Assembly: GCA_017984755.1 (NCBI GenBank)
Contig: JAGNYW010000003.1
Location: forward strand, 97,744-161,743
Source of the DNA: Methyloversatilis sp.
GTDB taxonomy: Bacteria; Pseudomonadota; Gammaproteobacteria; Burkholderiales; Rhodocyclaceae
Direction: 5' to 3'
DNA length: 64,000 nt
The stretch's first letter is position 1. Every line of letters starts with the position of its first letter. A program made the translations under genes and the position numbers. Positions 9,015-16,208 of the stretch are shown here, piece after piece. The notes under the pieces are model-generated. The model was not told where the DNA came from. It did not search any database and was given only the letters and a program-made list of their open reading frames with translations.

Positions 9015-11390
9015 TTACTTGATGCAGACGGCACGGACCTGTTTCATGTCTGTCATGCCGGCCAGCACCTTCTCCATGCCGTCCATCTTCAGCGTGCGCA
9101 TGCCTTCTTCCAGCGCAGTGGCCAGCATGGTGGCCACACGCGCACGCTCCTGAATGTTCTTCTTGATGGCGTCGGTGCCTATCATCAGTTCGTGCAGGCC
9201 GAGCCGGCCGCGATAACCGGTTTCGCCGCATTCGGCGCAACCCTTGGCCCGGTAGAGGGTGAAGCGGCCCTTGTCGTCGGCGTAGGCTTTCTGCCACTCC
9301 CTGGAAATGCGGTCCATGGCGGCTTCCGCATCGATCGCAAAATCCGGCGTGTTGCGCATTTCATCGCAATATTCTTCGAGGAAACGCCGTGTTTCCTCGG
9401 GACTCGGGTGCCAGGCCTCCTTGCAGACACCGCACAGGCGCTTGGCCAGTCGCTGGGCAAGCACGCCAAGCAGCGCATCGGCAAAGTTGAACGGGTCCAT
9501 GCCCATGTCGAGCAGACGGACGATGGATTCGGGCGCGCTGTTGGTGTGCAGCGTCGAGAAAACCAGATGGCCGGTCAGCGACGCTTCGATGCCGATGGCG
9601 ACCGTTTCCTTGTCGCGCATTTCCCCGACCATGATGACATCCGGGTCGGCCCGCAGGAAGGCACGCATGATGGCCGGAAAATCCAGCCCGGCCTTCTTGT
9701 TGATCTGTACCTGCCGCAGACCCTTCTGCGTGATTTCGACCGGATCTTCGGCCGTCCAGATCTTGGTTTCCGGCGTATTGATGTAGCCGAGGATTGAATG
9801 CAGTGTGGTGGTCTTGCCTGAGCCGGTCGGACCGCACACGAAGAACAGGCCGTAGGGTTTGGTGACGGCGTCCTTGAGCTTGCCGAGATTGGCAGGCAGC
9901 ACCCCCAGCTTGTCGATCGGGATCGGCTCGCCGGCCGCGAGGATGCGCATCACCACGTCTTCGACGCCGCCGGCGGACGGGATGGTCGCCACCCGCAACT
10001 CGATGTCCAGCGGACCGAACTTGCGGAACTTGATCTTGCCGTCCTGCGGCTTGCGACGCTCGGAAATATCGAGGTCGCACATGATCTTCAGGCGTGCAAC
10101 CAGGGCGCTGCGATAGCTGGCCGGCACCTCGATGTACGGGTGCAGGGTACCGTCCTTGCGGAAACGTACGTGCGTCTTGTCCTTGCCCGGACGCGGCTCG
10201 ATGTGGATGTCCGACGCACCCTGCTGGTAGGCATCGATGATGATCTTGTTGACCAACCGCACCAGTTCGTTGTCCGCCGCCGCACCGACATCGTCGGAAC
10301 CGGCGTCGAGCGCCTCGTCTTCTTCGCCCAGCATGTCCGACAGCAGATCGCCGACGTTGGTCTGGTCCATTGTCGAGCCGTAGAACTGATCGAGCGTCTG
10401 CAGGAACTCCTTGGTCGTCGTAACGTGGAAAAGCAGCTTGGACTTGGGGAAGATGTTGTTCACGACACGCGAGCTCTTCACCTTTTCAGGGTCGAGCGCG
10501 ACGATGGTGATGCCTGCCTGCCCCTCTTCCACCGGCACCCACTGCTGCTCTTCGAGATATTCGCGTTTCAGGTTCTTGATCAGGTCGAAGGGCTTGATGC
10601 GCTCAGGCCGGAACGCTTCGTAAGCCACGCCGAAAAACTTGGCAAGCGACGCGCCGATGGCCGGCAGCTTGACCTGGAAGTCACGCGCCAGAACATCCTC
10701 GACATCCACACCCTTGCGGCGAGCCGCGCGCGACGCGAGATCGAACTCCTGCGCCGACATGACTCCATCGACCACCAGATAATCGTATTTCGATTTCACG
10801 ACGTGCTGCGTGCGGCTGCGCTGCTGGAACGCCACCGCCAATGTGTGTGCCATGCTGAGCAGGCCCTCTTCCGCAAGGGCTGAAAAGGGCAGGCCGGACT
10901 TGTTGTTGATCAGCTGGACGACGCCGAGCAGATCCTTCTTTTCAGGGTCCAGGATGGGCGCAACCAGCATCTGCTTGGTGCGGTAACCTGTTTTCTTGTC
11001 GACGCCGTCCAGAAAACGCAGGCTGGACGAATGGGAGCGCAGCTCTTCCTCGTCGTAAACATCGCGAAGGTTCAACAGGCGCCGACTCATGCCGACGAAG
11101 CCCGCGATCGACTGTTCGGTCAGCGGGAGACGCAGATCCTTGAACGAATTCAGGCCGGTCTTGACCTTGGAAACGATGGTGGACTTGTCGTCACCCATCA
11201 CATAGATCGTCAGGCGGTCTGCATTGAACAATGCAGATATCTCCTGCGACAGTTCAAGCATGATTTCATCGATGTTCGTCGTGGCGTGTATCTTCGTCGT
11301 CACGCCCTGCAGGTTCTTGAAGAACGCGAGCCGACTGGATACATCACTCATTGCGCCCAGATCACTGGCCGGCGGCAGGACTGCACTCAT
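9015..11390 (-). CDS. GAF-fused PilB/GspE-type secretion ATPase
   Basis: The 791-residue protein has an N-terminal GAF domain (about 20-185, GYRTKQMLVAPILD and GVVQLIN), then a linker and N1-type (MshEN-like) region (about 200-360). The C-terminal part is a full GspE/PilB motor domain: Walker A GPTGSGKTT with Lys526, DEADP-like TAEDPVE, Walker B region DPDVIMVGEMRD, HLVFSTLHTN, and a CGVC...CAEC zinc motif. PilB-family motors power pilus or pseudopilus extension. A GAF sensor on such a motor is unusual, and no inner-membrane platform gene is next to it. GGGGTGA precedes ATG 11390; an in-frame ATG also exists at 11414. Confidence 0.88.
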   Translation of the reverse strand: MSAVLPPASDLGAMSDVSSRLAFFKNLQGVTTKIHATTNIDEIMLELSQEISALFNADRLTIYVMGDDKSTIVSKVKTGLNSFKDLRLPLTEQSIAGFVGMSRRLLNLRDVYDEEELRSHSSSLRFLDGVDKKTGYRTKQMLVAPILDPEKKDLLGVVQLINNKSGLPFSALAEEGLLSMAHTLAVAFQQRSRTQHVVKSKYDYLVVDGVMSAQEFDLASRAARRKGVDVEDVLARDFQVKLPAIGASLAKFFGVAYEAFRPERIKPFDLIKNLKREYLEEQQWVPVEEGQAGITIVALDPEKVKSSRVVNNIFPKSKLLFHVTTTKEFLQTLDQFYGSTMDQTNVGDLLSDMLGEEDEALDAGSDDVGAAADNELVRLVNKIIIDAYQQGASDIHIEPRPGKDKTHVRFRKDGTLHPYIEVPASYRSALVARLKIMCDLDISERRKPQDGKIKFRKFGPLDIELRVATIPSAGGVEDVVMRILAAGEPIPIDKLGVLPANLGKLKDAVTKPYGLFFVCGPTGSGKTTTLHSILGYINTPETKIWTAEDPVEITQKGLRQVQINKKAGLDFPAIMRAFLRADPDVIMVGEMRDKETVAIGIEASLTGHLVFSTLHTNSAPESIVRLLDMGMDPFNFADALLGVLAQRLAKRLCGVCKEAWHPSPEETRRFLEEYCDEMRNTPDFAIDAEAAMDRISREWQKAYADDKGRFTLYRAKGCAECGETGYRGRLGLHELMIGTDAIKKNIQERARVATMLATALEEGMRTLKMDGMEKVLAGMTDMKQVRAVCIK

Positions 11391-11459
11391 CTGATCACCC
11401 CGTTTCCGCTGCATGACGTGCCGCGCTCCGCGTGAGCCGAAGCATGCGCCGGATGCAGA

Positions 11460-12227
11460 TCAGAAATCGAAAACATGATTGTTTCGCAACATGTGCGGTC
11501 TGCGATCGCCGAGTGTGTCGGCGATCTCGCGCATGGTCATTTCCATCTGGCTGGGTTTCAGATGGGTGACATAGATATCGGCTGGCCGCCCGAGCTTCTG
11601 TAGCTCGCTGGCCAGCATGTCCGGGCAGAGGTGGCGGGACATCACGGCCAGCTGGCGGTCGCGGTCCGGAAAGGCGGTTTCGATGATCAGATAGCGCAGA
11701 TCGGGCAGGTCATTCACGGCCGCCCAGAATTCATCGCATACCGTCGTGTCGCCGGAAAAGGCCAGCGTGCCACCGCTCGAACGCAGTGCATAACCCACCG
11801 CCGGGACAGTGTGCTGCGCCGGAAGCACGCGCACGGAACGCCCGCGCATATCCACTTCGTCGCCTACGCGAATTTCACGAAAGCGCAGGAAAGGTTTCTC
11901 GGCTGACGGAATTTCCGTGAAATCCGGCCAGATCGACCAGTTGAAGATGTGACGGCGCAGCACTTCGAGCGTCGGACCTGTTGTCCATACCGTCAGCGGC
12001 TGCTCGCGCAGTTCTCCAACGGTATCCACCATCAGGGGCAGGCAGGCGATGTGGTCCAGATGGCTGTGGGTGATGAATACATGATCGATGCGCGTCAACT
12101 CGGCAATCGACAGATCGCCGACACCAGTACCGGCATCGATCAGGATGTCGTCGTCGACGAGCAGCGAAGTGGTACGCAGGTTTGCGCCACCGATGCCGCC
12201 ACTGCAGCCGAGTACCCTTATCCTCAT
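11460..12227 (-). CDS. Metallo-beta-lactamase-fold cyclic nucleotide phosphodiesterase candidate
   Basis: The 255-residue protein begins MRIRVLGCSGGIGG and carries the metal-binding HSHLDH at residues 54-59. Later ligand motifs are LPAQHTVP, FSGDTT and THLKP. The pattern fits MBL-fold 3',5'-cyclic-nucleotide phosphodiesterases (class II/PDE1-like) better than RNase Z or glyoxalase II. Its neighbour 22 bases upstream encodes an adenylate cyclase, which supports cAMP as substrate, but this is inference. A strong AGGAGCAG ribosome site precedes the ATG. Other MBL hydrolase functions remain possible. Confidence 0.78.
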   Translation of the reverse strand: MRIRVLGCSGGIGGANLRTTSLLVDDDILIDAGTGVGDLSIAELTRIDHVFITHSHLDHIACLPLMVDTVGELREQPLTVWTTGPTLEVLRRHIFNWSIWPDFTEIPSAEKPFLRFREIRVGDEVDMRGRSVRVLPAQHTVPAVGYALRSSGGTLAFSGDTTVCDEFWAAVNDLPDLRYLIIETAFPDRDRQLAVMSRHLCPDMLASELQKLGRPADIYVTHLKPSQMEMTMREIADTLGDRRPHMLRNNHVFDF

Positions 12228-12249
12228 CTGCTCCTCATGTGCAAGAACA

Positions 12250-14487
12250 CTACTTGGTCTCGAATGTGCGCACGCCGTCCCAGCCCTTGCCGGGCGGATG
12301 CAGACGGTAGTGTGCGATCTGTTCCGCGTACAGCCGATACAGACCGCAACCCGGATTCATGCGCTGAAGATTGAACAGCGTCAATTCAGCCTGATCCCAC
12401 TCCTGCGCCCGGAATTGACGCAGCGCGAGGTTCCATAATTTCAGTTCTTCGACCCGGCTTCGATCGAATTCACTCTCGAACGCGAGCGGTTCGTAGATCG
12501 ATACCGGCTCGTCCTTGCCCTTGACCCGTACCCGATCGACCTCGCGGAACACAACGTCCTTCACCGCGCGTCGCGTCGCTTCGCCGACCAGTATTCCCGC
12601 CTCGTACTGCTTGGTGAGCGATTCAAGCCGGGACGCCAGATTCACCGCATCGCCCATCACAGTATAGGCTTTGCGTACCGGCGACCCCATGTCGCCTACC
12701 GTCACCGGCCCCGTGTTCAGACCGATGCCTATCTTCAGTTCAGGCCATCCGCGAGCCACCAGTGACCGGTTCAGATCTGCCAGTGCCACATGCATCTTCA
12801 GCGCGGCTGCGACAGCATGCCGGGCATGTTCCAGGTCAGCTACGGGCGCACCCCAGAAAGCCATGATGGCGTCGCCGATGTACTTGTCGAGCGTGCCACG
12901 CTGATCCTGAATGACGGACGTCATTTCACCCAGGTATTCGTTCATGAGCTGCGTCAATTGTTTCGGTTCGAGCCCCTCGGAAATGCTGGTGAAGCCCCTG
13001 ATGTCGGAAAACAGCACGGTCAGTTCGGCATTGCGCCCTTCCATGCTGTAGTGCTCGGGGTTGCGGCTCATTTCCTCAACCAGTTCGGGCGGAACGTATT
13101 GCCCAAACATGCGTGCGAATTGCCGTTTGGAACGTGATTCGAAGAAATAGCCGTAGGCCATGTTCAGCGCGTAAAGGCCGACGATGAGCAGCAACGCAGC
13201 GGCGACCGGTAGAACGAAGTCCGCCAGCTGCCAGAACAGGAAATTCATGCCCGCCACGCCGAACAGCATGCCGCCCGCCAGCAAAGTGGCGTTCTGCGGC
13301 GACAACCTCGGTAGCGCCCAGATCAGCACGATGCCTACCAGGAGCAGCAGTACGACGTCGAAGCCGGTGACGTACTGCGGGCGGTGCTTGATGCGCCCGT
13401 CGAGCATGCCTGCGATCAGGTTTGCGTGGATCTCCACCCCGGGATAGGTACTGCCGACCGGCGTCGCCCGCAGATCGAGCAGACCGGGTGCCGTGGTGCC
13501 GAGCAGCGCGATGCGCCCCTTGAGTGCATCGACCGGCGTCCTGCCGGACAGCACATCTGCAAGCGAGTGATAGGCGAAGCTGCCTTGCGGCCCGCGATAA
13601 GGGATCAGGGCCGACACGTTTTCGTCCACCGGAACGCGCAACGTACCTTGACTGGCCTTCAGTTCCAGCCACTCAAGCCCGGCGTAGTCCCGGCTGGATG
13701 CTGAAAAAAAACCGCCCTCCGCGTAGCCCGGCACCAGTCCGGGATTCCCCAGCAGGGTGCGCACGATGGCGAGTGACAGCGATTCGTAATAGGCGCCCTT
13801 GTACTCGACCAGCATCGGAACGCGACGGTTCAGACCATCGAAGTCGGGCAGCGGGTTGAAATGTCCGGCGCCGAGCGCTGCATCCTGGAAGCGCTGCAGA
13901 TTTGCACCGAAGCTGCTGAACGAAGCGAAAGCAATGTTTCGTCCGCGAAAGGTGCCGGCTGGAAGCACCGGAGCCGGTAATGCCCCGCTGTTCAGACTGT
14001 CGGTGCGATCACCGAAGTAATAGCCGAGCAATATCGGGCGCTCCTTGAGCGAAGCGGCGAAGCGCGCGTCGTAATCGAGTTCGGGCCGCAACCGGTCCAA
14101 CGACTCACGGAATCCGGCGTTGTCGACCAGAGGTCCCTGCGCCAGTCTCTCCAGCGTGGGCAGGCCGGAACTGGTGTCCGGCTCGGCGAACACCACGTCG
14201 ACACCCAGCAGCACAACGCCGTAGCGTTGGAACAATGTGTCCATGAGCGCGGCGAGTCGCTCCCGGCTCCAGGGCCAGCGGCCGATCTCGGCCAGCGAGC
14301 GCTCGTCGATGTCGAGAATGACGACGCGGCTGTCTACACCGCCCGGCATCGTCAGCGACAGCTTCGTGTCGTAGGCGATCTGGTCCAGATTGCCCAGAAC
14401 CGGTATCTGATAGAAGCGCGCAGCATGCCCGAGCAGCAGGAGCAAAAGAAACAGGCCAATGCCGTAACGCAGCGTGTGCTGATTCAT
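12250..14487 (-). CDS. CHASE2-domain class III adenylate cyclase
   Basis: The 745-residue membrane protein has one N-terminal TM and a periplasmic CHASE2 sensor (about 35-350, with VVILDIDERSLAEIGRWPW). Three TM helices (about 365-445) and a cytoplasmic class III cyclase domain follow. Metal-binding FSDIRGF has its Asp at 495. The purine-specifying pair is Lys in LDKYIGD and Thr in YTVMGD, a combination typical of bacterial adenylate cyclases. It should make cAMP in response to an envelope signal. ATG 14487 is chosen over an in-frame TTG at 14514. The downstream gene encodes a candidate cAMP phosphodiesterase. Confidence 0.92.
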   Translation of the reverse strand: MNQHTLRYGIGLFLLLLLLGHAARFYQIPVLGNLDQIAYDTKLSLTMPGGVDSRVVILDIDERSLAEIGRWPWSRERLAALMDTLFQRYGVVLLGVDVVFAEPDTSSGLPTLERLAQGPLVDNAGFRESLDRLRPELDYDARFAASLKERPILLGYYFGDRTDSLNSGALPAPVLPAGTFRGRNIAFASFSSFGANLQRFQDAALGAGHFNPLPDFDGLNRRVPMLVEYKGAYYESLSLAIVRTLLGNPGLVPGYAEGGFFSASSRDYAGLEWLELKASQGTLRVPVDENVSALIPYRGPQGSFAYHSLADVLSGRTPVDALKGRIALLGTTAPGLLDLRATPVGSTYPGVEIHANLIAGMLDGRIKHRPQYVTGFDVVLLLLVGIVLIWALPRLSPQNATLLAGGMLFGVAGMNFLFWQLADFVLPVAAALLLIVGLYALNMAYGYFFESRSKRQFARMFGQYVPPELVEEMSRNPEHYSMEGRNAELTVLFSDIRGFTSISEGLEPKQLTQLMNEYLGEMTSVIQDQRGTLDKYIGDAIMAFWGAPVADLEHARHAVAAALKMHVALADLNRSLVARGWPELKIGIGLNTGPVTVGDMGSPVRKAYTVMGDAVNLASRLESLTKQYEAGILVGEATRRAVKDVVFREVDRVRVKGKDEPVSIYEPLAFESEFDRSRVEELKLWNLALRQFRAQEWDQAELTLFNLQRMNPGCGLYRLYAEQIAHYRLHPPGKGWDGVRTFETK

Positions 14488-14596
14488 CGGCACGCACCGG
14501 CGCAGGAGGGACAAACCGCACCGGGCACCAGGCTCGCTTCACGGCGGGTGTAAGGCAGCGAAGGCAACATCATCGGCGCGTATCTGTGAGCGTCGT

Positions 14597-15391
14597 TCAG
14601 CGCTTGATGAAGAACTCCATCTTGACCCCGGCGATCTCGATCACGTCATGATCCTCCAGTGGGTGAGCCTGTGCGTCGAGCTGACGACCATTGACGATGG
14701 GCATGTTCGTGCCTTCGACATGGGTGATGAAGTAGCCCTGCGGACGCCGTGTGATGACGGCAACCTGCAGACCGGGCTTGCCCAGAGTCGTCAGGGTCTT
14801 GGTCAGCTCCAGTTCCCGGCCCGCGTTGGCACCATTCAGTATCTGTATGGCACCGAGGTAACTGGCACTCGCCGCCACCGGCGGCGCAGCGGCGGGAGCG
14901 AGGGGCGGCGGCGGCGGGAAGCCGGCGTTGCCGACCGAAGAACCGGCAGGAAGCGACTGTCCCGGCCGGAAGCCGGCCTGTGTGTCGGTACCGGCACGCA
15001 CCACGGGCGCGGGCGCGGCGCTGGTTTCCGCCGGCGGCTTGCGCATCATGTCCGGACGCAGGACCATCGTCTTCTCGAAATCCGGCTGCGGCGCAGTGGC
15101 CGGTACTTCATTGATGTACTTCAGGCGGTACTTGCCGAGTTCAACAACATCGTTGTTCTGCAGGAAGTGTTTCTTGATCGGCTGCCCGTTCACATAGGTG
15201 CCGTTGGTGCTGTTCATGTCCTCGAGAAACGAGTCATTCAAGATGGTGACGATGACGGCATGCTCACCACTGATGGCGAGGTTGTCGATCTGAATGTCGT
15301 TGTGCGGCTTGCGGCCGATGGTGGTGCGCTCCTTGAGGAGCGGCAGTTCCTTGAGGACCAGACCATCCATGCTGAGTATGAGTTTTGCCAT
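14597..15391 (-). CDS. FHA-domain protein with second, degenerate FHA fold
   Basis: Residues 1-95 form a canonical phosphothreonine-binding FHA domain (TIGRKPHNDI, SGEHAVI, NSTNGTYVNG). A Pro/Ala-rich linker (about 100-165) leads to a C-terminal segment that still reads like an FHA fold (TTLGKPGLQ, PIVNGRQL, DVIEIAGVKMEFF). That segment has lost the GR arginine and the SxxH motif, so it probably does not bind phosphothreonine. The protein likely reads the output of the Ser/Thr kinase encoded two genes upstream. AAGGGACTGG lies before the ATG, and only 12 bases separate it from the phosphatase gene. Confidence 0.92.
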   Translation of the reverse strand: MAKLILSMDGLVLKELPLLKERTTIGRKPHNDIQIDNLAISGEHAVIVTILNDSFLEDMNSTNGTYVNGQPIKKHFLQNNDVVELGKYRLKYINEVPATAPQPDFEKTMVLRPDMMRKPPAETSAAPAPVVRAGTDTQAGFRPGQSLPAGSSVGNAGFPPPPPLAPAAAPPVAASASYLGAIQILNGANAGRELELTKTLTTLGKPGLQVAVITRRPQGYFITHVEGTNMPIVNGRQLDAQAHPLEDHDVIEIAGVKMEFFIKR

Positions 15392-15403
15392 TTTCCAGTC
15401 CCT

Positions 15404-16207
15404 TCACTTCAACCAAGCAAGCAGGCGCGCCATCCAGCCACGTTCGGTGGCCGGAAAGGCTTGCAGCACCCTGACCAGTATCACCGACACATTGTCGCGA
15501 CCACCGTTGTCGTTCGCCATCTGGACCAGCTGTTCAGCCGCCAGATCCAGGTTGGCCGAGAGCGCCTGGAGCGTGAGCGCGATGTCTTCGTTCTCGACCA
15601 TGTCGTTCAAGCCATCCGAACAGAACAGGTAAAGATCGCCGGGGACCACGTCGTAGGTATGAATCTCCGGTTCGACCACCGGATCGACACCGAGCGCACG
15701 GGTCACCAGATTCTTGTTCTGAGAGCGACGGGCGTCTTCCTCTGTAATCATGCCGCTGTCGATTTGCTCCTGCAACAACGAATGATCACGGGTCACGCAT
15801 TCGAACACGCCCGCGCGCTGGCGGTACATGCGCGAGTCTCCGATATGCGCAACCGATATGTGGTTGTCGCGAAACACAGCCATGACCAGCGTCGTACCCA
15901 TGCCTGCATATTGAGGCTGGCTTTCCGCTGCCTGGTAAATCGCATTGTTCGCCTGCCCGATCACCGCCTCGAGCAGCTCCGATACGCACCGCTTCGCCTG
16001 ACGCAGCCCCTGCGAGAGTTCGGCGCCGATCACGGCGGTGGCCATGCCGCTGGCAACTTCGCCGGCGTTGTAGCCGCCCATGCCGTCAGCCAGTATCGCG
16101 AGGCCGACCTCAGCCTGGGTGAACACCGCATCTTCGTTGTGCGTTCGGACCATGCCCGCATTGCTGCGGCTGACCATCTGAAGTGCCTGGCTGAGATCCT
16201 GAGTCAT
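15404..16207 (-). CDS. PP2C-family Ser/Thr protein phosphatase
   Basis: The 267-residue protein is a minimal PP2C/PPM domain. All metal-binding motifs are present: RTHNEDAVF, LADGMGGYNAGE, HIGDSRMYR, FCSDGLNDM and the final GGRDNVSVI. It should reverse phosphorylation by the kinase encoded immediately upstream: the kinase stop TGA and this ATG are one base apart (TGACATG), which suggests translational coupling. Upstream in-frame codons exist, but they lie within the kinase gene and do not encode PP2C sequence. Confidence 0.95.
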   Translation of the reverse strand: MTQDLSQALQMVSRSNAGMVRTHNEDAVFTQAEVGLAILADGMGGYNAGEVASGMATAVIGAELSQGLRQAKRCVSELLEAVIGQANNAIYQAAESQPQYAGMGTTLVMAVFRDNHISVAHIGDSRMYRQRAGVFECVTRDHSLLQEQIDSGMITEEDARRSQNKNLVTRALGVDPVVEPEIHTYDVVPGDLYLFCSDGLNDMVENEDIALTLQALSANLDLAAEQLVQMANDNGGRDNVSVILVRVLQAFPATERGWMARLLAWLK

Positions 16208-16208
16208 G

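Noticed and set aside
8487-9797. Open frame of about 436 codons on the plus strand opposite the HD-GYP and GAF-ATPase genes
   Set aside because: It spans the boundary between two confident minus-strand genes and has the composition of a shadow frame.
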